Source: Nectonema munidae (taxonomy: Eukaryota; Nematomorpha; Nectonematoida; Nectonematidae). From it: DNA of 64,000 bases. The position numbers were made by a program, and so were the translations under genes. Numbering within the stretch: position 1 is the first letter of the stretch; every line of letters starts with the position of its first letter. The notes under the pieces were generated by a model. That model had not been told where the DNA came from. It saw only the letters and a program-made list of their open reading frames with translations, and ran no database searches. The stretch covers positions 1 through 64,000 of the forward strand of contig JAUIRK010001040.1 of assembly GCA_030549495.1 (NCBI GenBank), in the 5' to 3' direction. This document shows positions 47,101 to 57,789 of the stretch, piece by piece.

Positions 47101-49358
47101 GACATCAAAACAGGTTTTTAAATCTTGTGTGTTAACCAACTGATTTCATAATTTGCCCTTATTTTTCGATAGTAGTGTCCCCAGTGCCGGATTAACATAG
47201 TAGCAGATGTAGCAGCTGCTAAAGGCCCCGCGCTTTACAAGGACCCCGAGCTTACTTGAAAAATGCGCCCAAAAAACCATTAAAGTTTTCGTGAATTCTT
47301 TTTTTTATTTCCTCCTTAAAATAAATTTTTGATCTTGAATTTTGTGGTTTTATCTTTTTTGTAGAATCTAGATCAATTTTATTAAATATTTTTTACTTCC
47401 TGACTATCATTTGTAAATTTAATCGATCTGCTACAGGCCCCGCACTTCGTAGATTCGGCACTGAGTGTCTCCATTCATTAGAACGTGTTCAAAAGATGTT
47501 TTTTTATGTTAGAGAAGGAAGTTTGCTTGGATCTCCTTGAAGTCTTCATTTTATACTAGTAATAAACAAATTAAATGATTTTATTATCTCCCTTATTACG
47601 TCCACATTCTCCCAGTAATGACGCACGTGTGCTTGACACTAGTTTTGGATTGAGTACTGAGCTTCAAGAACTGGTTTCGGTTCCAAAAATATTTAATTTT
47701 TTTTTGCATGATTACTATTTTTATTTGACATTTATTTACATTTTTTTTGACATTATTTGGCATAATCGAAAAAAAAATTAAATACAAAAATTGGAACAAA
47801 AAATACGATTATTATTTATTTTTATTCACAACTTTTTAAATTTATTTGAAGGGGTAAAAAAAGATCTTTTTGATTCAGTAACTGTAGGGGCTTCATTCTC
47901 AATAAATCAGAATAAAGTTTTTCAATTTTTTCACTTACAATATCTTTTTTTCAAAATTAAAATTTTTTAAAGAATTTAAAAGCTAGTAATAATTAATATA
48001 ATTATTAAAATTTAATTTAAAATTTCTGCTAAAATTTACAATCTAAAATTTTCAAAGATAGAACCGGTTGATTCTCGGTACGATCATTTTATACAAGAAC
48101 CGGTAGGGTACCCTGGATTCAGAACCGGTGTTTTAACACTACTTGGCACGCACCTGTAAGTTGGCAAACCGCTGTGCGAAAATAAAATGAATCTTTCATG
48201 TAAAAGTAAGAAGAGAAAAGATTTACCAATACAGACACCTCCATGCATTTGATAACCAGGATCACAAGCAAGATATAAAACTTCCTCATTTTGCACGCAG
48301 TGTGAGTTTGCAACATCGAAAACAGATTTAGAATCACTCATAGAACATTCTTCCATTACTTCAAAAATGACCAAATCAAAATTTGCTTATGGGGTGAGAC
48401 GAAATCAACTACTTACCCATACAACGCCCTTCGATTAATGTAAACCCTGGTTCACAAATGTCCACCTCGGATCCATCAAGCGTTGTTACTTTTTTAGGAT
48501 AATCGATTTCATCCAGCGCATGTTCGGAAGCACACATAACTAAAAAACAATTAACATATGATCAAAACAATTGAAGGAGTTTGGGAAGAATTATACCAAA
48601 AGTCCAAAACCCGACACAACAGGAAGAGTAAAAAGGTAAATTTTGGGATGAAATGAGAAAGAGAAAATTACAACCCCTTTTAATCCTCTTTTGATTGAAG
48701 ATCATTTTGAAAAAATGAATTCTCAACAAAGAATGAAAAATAAAAATTGTTAATTTGAATAATATTAAATCAAGCACGCTGGATGGAAAATTAAAATATA
48801 AGAAAATCTCTGGATAGGCCTCTGGTCCTGAAATATTATCTACGAGCATATACCTAATTTTTTCTATTATTAGTCTGAAAAAGAGTTTCATAAGCAGAAT
48901 TTGCTATATTGGTTTTCAAAGCAGTTAAATTTACTATTTCAAGGGTATTTAAAAAAGGTATCTAACAATGTGGTATTTCAATCAACAAATGGTTTAACAA
49001 ATGCCCCAGCCCATCATAAATATTTTGCATCAACAACAGTTTGGATATGACGTTAATAGATCAATGTTTATCCACTTGTAAAGCTTTTTTGATATATTTT
49101 TGTATAAATTAGATTTGAGTCTTTTAAAAATAATCGTTAAAACTTTTGTAGCATAAATATTGAGGATAGCTGCGGGTAGCATGCATTCCTTTATTTAAGA
49201 GTTGTATACTTGTATCTGAATTCCTTTGAAAAGTTTGGAACAGAAAAAGTATTCTTTAAAGTTATTGATAGGCTAGATGATATAAAACTTGGAAATAATT
49301 GGAGCTTACCAATAATGAACAAAAATGAGAGAAGTGCTTTTAAATTCGAGACAGTCAT
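38101..49358 (-). CDS. Gene D: secreted EGF/sushi-like multimodule protein
   Basis: Minus-strand exons: 49358-49310 (MTVSNLKALLSFLFII, signal peptide), 48539-48417, 48358-48227, 40796-40659, 40607-40485, 38562-38461, 38411 to 38101 (stop) or to 38129 (if the GTATTT donor is used). Every junction from exon 1 to 7 is phase 1 and keeps frame, the usual plan of shuffled extracellular modules. Exons 2 and 3 hold half-modules DICEPGFTLIEGRC and LACDPGYQMHGGVC. Exons 4 and 5 are six-cysteine EGF-like domains (CTYLQQSSTCSGNSEC, FVCNCKGEYQL; then DKCEFQNGKKCGLHSHC, YPCRCYDN). Exon 6 ends FYCACDSGSASVDDTC. Exon 7 is a unique ~100-residue tail with no membrane span. About 325 residues if exon 7 is last. 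Likely a secreted adhesion or matrix-type protein (inference). Intron 3 is 7.4 kb and full of transposons; others are 49-58 bp. Confidence 0.75.
39273..39465 (+). repeat. tRNA-derived SINE with 10-bp target duplication
   Basis: The SINE spans 39283-39455 and is flanked by AAGATAAAGT (39273-39282 and 39456-39465). The tRNA-like head has an A-box-like TGGTTGTTAGGG and a B box GGGTTCGATCC. It is followed by a tail block GCGAGCATATAGCC with TTACGGCT shared with 24279-24303. It lies in an intron of gene D (between exons 5 and 6). Confidence 0.85.
40940..43100 (+). pseudogene. hAT transposase relic (ZMYM1/DUF4371-like)
   Basis: Plus-strand motifs in order: IRGYFNWKKANKRD (about 41300), NQLAFRGTFDENVSKEEGLF (41517), CIPQNATYTPPQLQNEIIAT, GANVMSGCEDGVQAIIQQ (about 41973), HCLNHRLLLVV (about 42054), and the C-terminal dimerisation signature LASFPYYTAICESTFFNF (about 42945). 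The pieces fall in several frames with stops, so it is inactive. No terminal repeats or 8-bp duplication found. It occupies intron 3 of gene D. Confidence 0.85.
43215..44575 (+). pseudogene. Unclassified repeat-borne gene, longest copy
   Basis: The coding start is 43387 (MELGCFSEPNNLALEEEASN). A central block 43617-43928 has SLKAVLLHNGGMYANIPIAH, YENVKRLLQLFKYDEHSWEL and NYPCFLCYWDSRDTKNHY. A third block 44097-44480 has AGVFVGPQIRKLMKDSKFL, FLGNKKEENYRELVNNLI, LKLHMLHLHLDFF and EEQGERFHQDVMEFKQRYQG, ending HMMGDYVWSLVRK. At least three frame breaks or stops. From memory this set of motifs, with C-x2-C and conserved His, is common as uncharacterised repeated proteins in arthropod and other invertebrate genomes. 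I do not know a named transposon class for it. A 5' part of ~380 bp recurs at 53077-53455 and ~160 bp at 6.7 kb. Confidence 0.65.
44923..44944 (+). repeat. CAA microsatellite
   Basis: About seven CAA units lie within the large intron of gene D. Confidence 0.85.
44945..47181. other. AT-rich intronic stretch of gene D
   Basis: No gene seen. 45540-46450 is extremely T- and A-rich with recurrent TTGACATTTTGACCGAATTT-like pieces, which may be a degenerate repeat; no unit length could be fixed by eye. Confidence 0.45.
47174..47471. mobile_element. hAT-type MITE (282 bp)
   Basis: The element 47182-47463 starts CAGTGCCGGATTAACATAG and ends with the inverted CAGTGCCGAATCTACGAAG. It is flanked by 8-bp direct repeats AGTGTCCC (47174-47181) and AGTGTCTC (47464-47471), one mismatch. 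It has no coding capacity. The subterminal GGCCCCGC repeats on both arms are typical of this kind of hAT MITE. Lies in intron 3 of gene D. Confidence 0.85.
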
Positions 49359-49405
49359 TTTGGAACAAGAAAGCAAGAAGTGGTATTAAATGAGAAAAAC
49401 GTCCA

Positions 49406-49413
49406 CTTTTATA
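49406..49413 (-). promoter_or_regulatory. TATA box of gene D
   Basis: The minus strand reads GAGTATAAAAGTGG 48 bases upstream of the gene D start codon (TATAAAAG at 49413-49406). Transcription would start near 49382, giving a 5' UTR of about 25 bases. Good match to an animal core promoter and the correct distance from a signal-peptide exon. Confidence 0.7.
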
Positions 49414-49420
49414 CTCCCCC

Positions 49421-52295
49421 CTCTCAAAGAAGATGGGCAGAACCTGCAGCCAATCAGTAAACGATTGCTATTCCTATCAATTGAATCAAACAATGTAATA
49501 AACCTTGTCGGATGTTTGTTAACTTTATTTAATTAATTTTGTAAAAAAAGTTTACTTACAGTGATGATGAAGTACAATTTCCTTTATTTTTGAAAGTCAC
49601 CTCTCAGAAGTTTTATGGTCTTTACATTACAATTAGAGTCTAGATTATCACGATATAATTTATATATGAAAACGGTTTTGTTAAAATCACCTGAAATTAA
49701 AAAAGTTGAAAATCCTTTACCTATATTTGAATAACTTATAATTTTAAGCTTTCCCAGATTTTAAAGATATTTTTAATTTTATCGCATACCTTGAAAATGC
49801 ACAAAAAATATAAGTGTATGCCTTTTTTACTTTAAACACATTATGTACCCATGGAGATACAGAGAACGGCTCATTTGAAGTATACTAGATGGCGTTAAGT
49901 GTAAAATACAATGTTTACATTTATATTTCACGATATATTTTTCATGTGGTTTTTTAAAGATATCCTTAGAATAAACATTAAAAAATTAATTTTAGAAAAA
50001 AGCATTATGAATATTTTCCATTTAATAAATACTTCTGTTTCATAAATTTTGAAAAAAAGTTTTAAATTTAGTTTAATTTCCAAATTTGATTTTACTATAT
50101 TATGATGTTGATAATAATTAAAATGACTGAGCTATAGTAATTTGAATGTCAGTCATGGTTGCACGTGTTTTTTTAGGTATTTTGACTATTTTTTCCAATT
50201 GAAGTGTATTTAGAAATACCTACTTTTTTAATAATTTACTTAGCAAAACTAGAAGTATAACTAAAATTTGGCTCAAATTTTACTATTTTTTTGGCAGGTT
50301 ACAGTATCTAACTGATAAACTTTACTCATTCATTAGTAAAAGTCTGGAAACGAGCCTTTACTAATCCAATTAGTAAGTTGAGCTTTAGAAGAAAAAAGTT
50401 AATTAATGAAAATAGAAGTCAATATTTATTCGTGCAAGCCTGCAGTCGAGATATACAATTCGCAAAGTGTCGCGTTGCCCTAAAGAACAATTGAAAAGGT
50501 AGGAAAAGTAAGATATGAGAAAGGCCAGAAGATATAAAAAACGAAGCAACCTTGATTGGGAATCCATTTCAGTATGATCATTCACTTCAAATTGAGATCA
50601 CTTGAATCAATCTTCCAAATAAGCTTTGCTTTGTAATGATAAATTTATGTTAAATCATAGGAAAAATATTTGGGCGTTAAATCATTTGCAAGAGTTAACA
50701 CGCTGATGCATGTGATGTAATGTGTGCATTAGAAAACAAAAACATGGTTTAATACTAACACAATAGTGATTTTGATTAAAATAAATAAATATATCACCCA
50801 GAAACAACTATTTAGCGGGTTCATATACTAAGCTTGTAAAATTATGCATGTTTCTGTAAAAAAGAAGCTGGTGAACAACCCAGCCCTTGATTCATTTAGA
50901 GATAATAAATATCGAATGGATCATGATAAATGCGCCTACAATAACACAACTTTTCCTTATGATCAAAAATGATAAATTTTATGCATAGAACTGGTAAAAT
51001 GAAACATTAAAAACTGTCATACTTTCGTATTGTTTAGTTCAAAAATAAAGAGAAGGTGCTTATGAAAGTTTTCCAGTTAAAAAATGTTCTGCAAAAATAT
51101 GTTTAGACGCATGCTTGAATATCCAATAAATTGCAGTCGTTACAAACTCCTAATCAGCGTCATGTTTTTGTACTTTCGGATAACGCATTCAAGGGAAGAG
51201 TCTTTTGAAAAACTGGAGTATTTGGAAGTTGTAATGCGGCTTCGAACCATGACAAATAGATCAAGACTCCACGCTTACACTAGAAGTCGCGGAAAGAATT
51301 TTGCTTGAAAAAATTCAAAAATGTGCATTTAAGTTTGTGTTTAGTGACGAGAAAAAGTAAAACTCAATCTCAAGCTTTTAGAAAATATTTTTAACTACCC
51401 TCAGCAGATAATTGAATTTATAATGGGCGATAGGTTAATCTAAAATGAAACGTTTAGCAAAGGAAATTTTTTGAGAAACCTGCACGAACCAAGTAACAAT
51501 TGCATAGATGGGTCTAAGATTGAATGCTATGGAAGTTATCCCTCAAAAAATAAGAAGAAAATAAACCTGTAAGCTTTTGTTATAAAACACTGATATCTGC
51601 AATTCAGATGGTTACACTTTAACATTCTCGTAATATTTTACAAAGTATGTGAATCATACTAAAATTTATGTTTTGGTTGAAGTATGGTCTTAACACATGT
51701 TCATCAAAGCTTTACCAAAACGTGGATATCAATTTATAATGGACGACAATTTTTAAGAAAATGAAAGGATATTGAAATCACAAACAACCCACAGGCATAA
51801 TAAGCTTTATGAACAACGAATAATTTATTTACATTTTTTTTTTACTTTTTTTGAATTCTTAGTTATCAAATTTTAAAACTTTACCTTTGCATTTTTCATA
51901 AAGATATAATTATACTTTTTTGTGAATTACACATTGTCAAGACGAATCCTTGGTTTATCATTCTTCTGTCTTTCATTCTCTCAGATACTTTAAATTAAAC
52001 ACCTAAGTTGAACCAAAAATAAATTTGTTTTGCATAAAATAAATAATAATTGTCTACGAATTCTACTCCAGCTGTTTTCATCATGCTCTTATTATTTTCA
52101 CAAAACGATATAAAATGCTTATTTCCAAGTGCTTCGACATATTTATAACAAACCGACAAAATTTGATGCGATAATGAATAATAGTTTTTTGTTGGATGTA
52201 TTTTACTGTAATACTATAATCATACACAATGATCGTATGTTGTACAAAGGTAGTTCATTCATAATAATTTTTGATTTTATCTTTTTTAGCATATA
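49421..52295. other. No gene recognised upstream of gene D
   Basis: AT-rich. A 74-codon plus-strand frame at 51084-51308 followed by FKFVFSDEK in another frame (about 51330) faintly recalls a mariner transposase, but too little agrees for a call. No terminal repeats were seen. Confidence 0.4.
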
Positions 52296-53042
52296 GTATT
52301 GATACGTGTTCGGACATTTGGCCGAAAGACAATTGGCCGACAGATATTTTGCCGACAGACATCTGACCGAATGGACATTTAGACGATGTACATTTGGCCG
52401 AACAGACATTTGACCGAACCGACATTTCAGCAAACGGACATTTGACCGAATAGACATTTGAGGACATTTGATCGAATAAACATTTAGAATAGATTTTAGA
52501 ATTTAGAATAAACATTTAGCATAGTTAGAATATTGTTAGTTTTAGAGTTAGTGATAGCATAGTATATAGTAGGATAGCATATTTTCAAATCCAACCATAA
52601 AATGGAAGATTGTGGGCAGTTTTTTGTGGGTCAGTAATTAGTTAGACCCTTATAACCTACAAAAATATAGCAAATTAGTCCTGAGTGAGCAATAGTGATT
52701 GATTACATAGATGCTTTTAATGCTCGATGAACGAAGGTCCGGTTGCAGTTATAAGCGTGAAACTTGTGCTCTGTAGACGAATACATTTCATTGGTGGCAC
52801 GTAAGGATATACAAAATTTTGTTATAAATAGCGTAAGATAACATACGCATCTTTACCGTTTCCGGCCATTTGGCCGAAAGATCAATTGTCTGTTCTGTTC
52901 TGTTCTGTCAATTGTCTGTTCTGTCAAATGTCCGTTCGGTGAAATGTCTGTTCGGCCAAATGTATGTCGGCTAAATGTCCATTCGGTCAGATGTCTGTCG
53001 TCCAATTGTCTTTCGGCCAAATGTCCGGGTACCGTATTGATA
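52296..53042. mobile_element. Foldback element with 9-bp target duplication
   Basis: The element 52305-53033 (729 bp) is flanked by GTATTGATA on both sides (52296-52304, 53034-53042). Each ~180-bp arm is an array of ~15-17-bp units of the form GACATTTGGCCGAAC with variants, and the arms are inverted relative to each other (left CGGACATTTGGCCGAAAG, right CTTTCGGCCAAATGTCCG). The ~370-bp centre is non-coding. Tandem-repeat termini and 9-bp duplications are known for foldback and Rehavkus-like members of the MULE group, so a MULE-type mobiliser is likely (inference). Confidence 0.88.
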
Positions 53043-53076
53043 TTGTGCTATTTTCTCTTTTTTGTACTATATATCT

Positions 53077-53458
53077 TTGTGTTTTACTTGCTGGTTTTAT
53101 AAATGCTTCTAATATCCTGAATATTCTGATGATGATATGATAACTAGGAACTAAATAAAGAAGAATTTACTGAAGAAAATGATGAATTAAACTTGAAAGA
53201 AGTAAAAAATATTTGCAAAAAATAGTGATGAAGATAACGATTGATTTTTAGAAAATGGAACTGGGCTGTTTTTCTGAGCCAAACAATCTGGATCTTGAAG
53301 AAGAGGCATCAAATCATTTAAACTCGTCCGCATCTTCAAATAATTTAATTTTACAAAAAAGAAATATTCGGAAAGAAAGATGTAAACACCTCATAAATTT
53401 CAACAATGAGCTTTCAATTTTTGATTTGATCTTCAATGAAGAAATAAGAACACTTTTG
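53077..53458 (+). pseudogene. Unclassified repeat-borne gene, copy 2 (truncated)
   Basis: Nearly identical to 43207-43590, from TTTTACTTGCTGGTTTTAT through the non-coding leader and the first ~66 codons (MELGCFSEPNNLDLEEEASN). It then diverges at the AATAAGAA site (53450). It ends some 80 bp before the Tigger left end. High identity including the leader means the two copies are recent relative to most elements here. Confidence 0.85.
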
Positions 53459-54852
53459 AAACACACAAGTTTATTTATCCAGCGCATAAAGTGGAAAAAA
53501 GTAGTCAAATCCGCAAAATGTAATGATATTTAAACTATTGTAATTCCCCACGTATAATACGCAGCCGTGTATGATGCGCACTCCTTTTTTAAAGTTTCAA
53601 TCAAAAGAAAAATCATTATACCTGTGTATAATACGAACCCACATTTTGAGATGACTATCAAAACAGATTTCCGATCGATTGCAATGTAAACGCAGCATGC
53701 TATTGTTTATGAACTAATAAATAAAACAGTTGTTTAATCAAAGTCTTTGTTCATCTCATTTGTTTTCTTTTAGCATAAAATCAAAAAAGACTATATTGAA
53801 CAAGATGCCCAGGAAGAAACGTGCTAACAGGGGTGCACCAGCTTATTATCCAGAACTGGAGAAACAACTGGTGGGCTATATTGCTGAGTGCCGTCAAAAA
53901 GGTCTCGCATTGAGTACTATTCAAATACGCATGAAAGCAAAATTGCTTGCTGAACCACTCAATCTGGCCAATTTTGAGACCTCCGTTAACTGGTGCTACA
54001 GGTTCATGGCACGTCATAATTTGTCTGTACGTCGAAGAACCCACATTGCGCAGAAATTACCTGGTGACTACGAAGAAAAGATACGGTATTTCAACGATTC
54101 CTCATCAAGCGACGCAAAGTGCTGAATCCACCCCTTTCTCTCATTGGCAATGCTGATCAAACGCCACTTACCTTTGATATCCCGTCAAACTTTACTATCG
54201 TAATAAGAGACATCTTCTATATCAATTCAATCTACGGGTCATAAAAAAAGCCAATTCACTGTAATGCTCACATGCGTGTCTGATGGCCCAAAACTTCCAC
54301 CATACATCGTTTTTAAGAAAAAAAGGCTACCAAAGGGCATGAAATTTCGTAGTGGTGTTATTTTGCGTTTCCAACTAAAATGATGGATGAATGATGAATT
54401 GATGATCTAGTGGGCCAATGTTATGTGGAGGAATCGTGACGCGGGATTGTTAAAAAAGACAAGAGCCTGCTTGTTCTTGATGCTTTCTGGTGCCACATCA
54501 ATCGCCTTGAGCCCTTATCCACTCTTTCGGCCAAACCGCGGTGTTCTATAAATATAAAAATTATACAACAATTCAAAAAAAAAAAATTTTAATTACGAAA
54601 ATTTTTTTTCGCCATTACTGCAAGATTGATTGCACATTGAAAGAATAACGCTGGTTCAAACTTTGGAAGTTTTTGTAGTTATCGGGAGCATTTTCAACTG
54701 AAATTTTCTTACAAGAGCTTATGAGAGATGACGTTCTTGAAAGGAAAAAGTATAAATTCCTCGTTATCATATATTCGCTCTATATATCTTCTATGGTTTT
54801 TTCTTTTTCTTTTCTTTTCAAATCATTACCTCCATTCCAGTTGTATTTTGAG

Positions 54853-56160
54853 TTCACCTTTTCAATTTCAGCCATGTCTTTGAATATCTTTTCTTCGTTT
54901 TTAATAAAGAAATCCACGAGCTCCCAAACACTGACTTTTTCTGATTGAAGACTTGCATGTTAACTAGAAAAATAAAATTTGATACATCATTATCAAAATA
55001 TTTTTTTAACTTACGAATTATGAAAGCCTTCACAGTGGTTATTTGTTCTGACTTTTTTCCCAAAAACATTCCAAAGCGCTATTTTGCTATCATTTAACCA
55101 AGTATTCTTGAAATATTCGAAAAACGAATTAACCTCGAAAGGTTCCATCAACCTTTTCATTTTACGGTATGCGACTTTTATATGAATGAATCAAAAATCG
55201 GAGTAAAGTAATTGACCTTTTAGTTATGTTTTACTTCAATCTGAGGCAAGAAAGCTATTGAAAGTAATCTTAACGCATTTTCTAAAGTTTAGACTTCTGG
55301 AATATAGAGAACTGAATCCAAGAGTTACTAGTTTCCTGTATGCTGATTGACAAAAATGAACATAGCATCCGTGATACTACTTCTGGGGAAAAGACTAAAA
55401 AAGATTGTGAAAGTAAAAACATGACTCAAGTAAATTATTTTTACTCTTTTTGCGGCAGCTATAATAGAAGTTTCGAAATCTCCAGTGATGCTTGAGATTC
55501 TATTTTCACCAACAACACTTTTCAAGCAATCAAATACCTGACTTAAATTAAAAAAGGTACAATTTTAGTTAAAAACATAACTAACCTAAACATACCTATA
55601 AGTTTCTTCTTTTTTGTCACATACAAGTGCATAAAGAACTGGTACTTGAATTTAATTGTGAAATGTGTGTATGGTGATAATCTGATGGAAGAGATATGGG
55701 GCCTTCTTAAACCTACCATCAATGAAGATAGAACTTATTTGTGAAACTTGGTTGATGTGTTGTAATGTTCTTCCATGAAAAACTAAGATTCTTTTGTTTT
55801 CGTATTGCGAATCCATTTGCAAGAATCTTGAGCCGTTTGCTGTAAAGTATTTTTTTGGAATGGAAAATTGAATGTTTGTTTGGGACGGGAACTCTTTTTT
55901 GCTTTTTCTGATGAATCGAAGTATGCTTCTTTTTGCATCGCAGCTCTTTGGTTATTGTCCAGGAGGCAAATGTTATCACTAAACAGTTAAACTTAGAAGT
56001 CGTCCTAAAGATATAGAAAATACTTGTATATTCTGTTAGAGCTTTGAACGTGTTCATAACCTCACTCTTGATATTTGATTTGAAAGCCACTATCTCTCGT
56101 ACTAATTCTTCGTGGTTATGTGCCACACTTCGCAGAATTGTCTAATCATCTTTATTTATA
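54853..56160 (-). pseudogene. MULE transposase relic nested in the Tigger
   Basis: Minus-strand motifs in MULE order: SVAHNHEELVREIVAFKSNI, as in the end of a FLYWCH finger (about 56130); NKRILVFHGRTLQHI (about 55790); FIDGRFKKAPYLFHQIITIH (about 55710; the DGTF catalytic box with Arg for Thr); QVPVLYALVCDKKEETY (about 55640); ISSITGDFETSIIAAAKRV (about 55490; second Asp box); and ALWNVFGKKSEQI (about 55080) in place of W-N-x-RTNN. Several stops. No terminal inverted repeats found. It must be younger than the Tigger copy it splits. Confidence 0.8.
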
Positions 56161-56800
56161 AATACTTTTCCTGTTTAAAGAATTTACTTTATTTAGTTGA
56201 AAAGAATTTTTGTAAAAGTATAAGAGTCGTTAATACTTTTCAATCAGGGACACACATTAGAAAGGGGGCGAAAACCCCTTAAACCTCCAAAAAAAATTTA
56301 AAACTTGTTATGAAATTTATGAAAATTCCAAAAAATTTTGAGGATAAAAATATCGCTCCCCAAAAATTTTGAGATGTGCGCCCCTGTTTTCAGTAAGTTT
56401 TTAAATGAAGCCTTCAAATACATTCATTAATTTAAAATACACATTTAAATTTTTCGAATAACAAGATATATACGCCATGGTAATGTCTACAAAGAAAGGC
56501 AAAAATTTTAAAAAAATTATTCTTTTTTCAAATGTTTGGATTTCAAAATTAGCTTCTTTTGTTATAGAAGTGTGAGTTGTGCTTTTACTAACATTATTAC
56601 ATTAGAGAATAAATTGTACAAAAAAAAGCAAAATGAACATAAGAAAAAAATTAAATATTCCTTTTATCAAAAGCAATGCAAAGGAAAAATACTTTTAAGT
56701 GAAGTCTTTCATCACTTTGGAAATATGTTAGTATAAAAAAACTTTTTGTTTCTCGTCCTTTTGACGTTACTAAATTTTCACAATAATTTATTTCAAAAGA

Positions 56801-56892
56801 ACAGTAGTCCCCCCCCCCTCTAATACACGCACCATTAGTTCACGGGGGTTGGTCATCTTCCTGGTGGTCGTGTATTAAGTGGGGACTACTGT
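56801..56892. mobile_element. Short palindromic Tigger-family MITE
   Basis: About 92 bp, beginning ACAGTAGTCCCC and ending GGGGACTACTGT, with a second internal pair (AATACACGCACC / GTGTATTA). It shares CACGCACCA-TA-TTCACGGG with the left end of the 28.7-kb Tigger, so it is probably a deletion derivative of that family. A C10 run is in the left arm. It lies inside the sequence that splits the 53.5-kb Tigger. Confidence 0.75.
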
Positions 56893-57789
56893 AATACAAA
56901 TCAAGCCTAAATATTTCAATTAGAAATTTAAAAACTAAAAATTTTAACTCATCAATTAATAATAATGGATATGAAAAAATAGACTGAAAAAAGTGTATTG
57001 GTTAAAGAGTGGAAGCTAAAAAAGTTTTTGAAAATATTCAAACAAAAACATCCCCAAATTAAACGTATAAAATGGTTAATTTTGATGTTAAAACGGGCAA
57101 TTAAATAAAACCACAGCTTTTCTATCTTTTATATTCTATAAATTTTTTATTTATTATAATATTATTTAGTAAGGAAGGGCCGAACACTAAAACAGTTTTT
57201 TGAAAGAGTAGATGCAGCATTGAAAAAAATCATACACTAAAGGTGGTCGCACTCGTGCACCTGATTTAGTAACCGTGACCGAATGGGTGAAAGAGGCCTG
57301 GGAAGTGCTAGGTCATCATTGCATCATTATCAAATGATTCAAGCATTGCTCAATCTCAAATGCTATTGACTGCACAGAGGACGATATCCTATGGACAGAT
57401 ACGCCAGCACAAGAAGAAACAGAGAATACCGATGATGAGAATTTGAAGATTATGACAATGATTTATTCGACGAGGACATGGTGTCGACAGAGTAAAGCAA
57501 ATCAGCTTTTTGACAATTCGGATGATGATGACGACTCTGAAAGCTCCGAATAAAAATATTCATTAATATGTGCTTTTTTTTATTTTTAAAACTGATTTTT
57601 ATTATTTTTAATTCATCAATAAATCGTTTTTTCGTGTATAATACGCAGCGGTATTTGACGTTTGATTTTGAGGGAAAAAACTGTGCATTATACGTGGAGA
57701 ATTACGGTAAATACATGTAAAAAATGAAATGGGTTCAATTTTTATTTTGATACATTTATTTGATCATATCATTCATAGAAAGTGTTTAA

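Larger units (their letters stand above)
53805..57553 (+). pseudogene. Tigger-type transposase, interrupted
   Basis: N-terminal part: MPRKKRANRGAPAYYPELEK with a helix-turn-helix ending VNWCYRFMARHNLSVRRRTH (to about 54030) and AQKLPGDYEEK. DDE part in other frames: LSLIGNADQTPLTFDIPSN (54140-54190), SQFTVMLTCVSDGPKLPPYI, then a decayed LVLDAFWCH-like motif (54475). C-terminal part at 57241-57553: DLVTVTEWVKEAWEVL, then ISNAIDCTEDDILW and the acidic tail NSDDDDDSESSE, with one TGA. Multiple breaks and a large insertion; inactive. Confidence 0.82.
53536..57709 (+). mobile_element. Tigger-type transposon split by a MULE relic
   Basis: The ends match as inverted repeats: TTGTAATTCCCCACGTATAA (from 53538) and, on the other strand, CCGTAATTCTCCACGTATAA (from 57707), extending through GCGTATTATACACG-type repeats further in. 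TA flanks both sides (53536-53537, 57708-57709). The transposase is in two parts, 53805-54545 and about 57165-57553, with about 2.6 kb of foreign sequence between. Confidence 0.85.

Noticed and set aside
31344-49358. Annotating D and B as a single confirmed gene
   Set aside because: The exon 7 donor (phase 2) and B exon 1 acceptor (phase 1) do not join in frame, and no linking exon was found; kept as a hypothesis only.
51084-51400. Tc1/mariner transposase remnant
   Set aside because: Only a short FSDEK-like string is suggestive; no helix-turn-helix, second Asp motif or inverted ends could be found.
52296-53042. CRISPR-like array of short repeats
   Set aside because: The ~16-bp units are directly adjacent, inverted between two arms, and bounded by a 9-bp target duplication; a foldback element.
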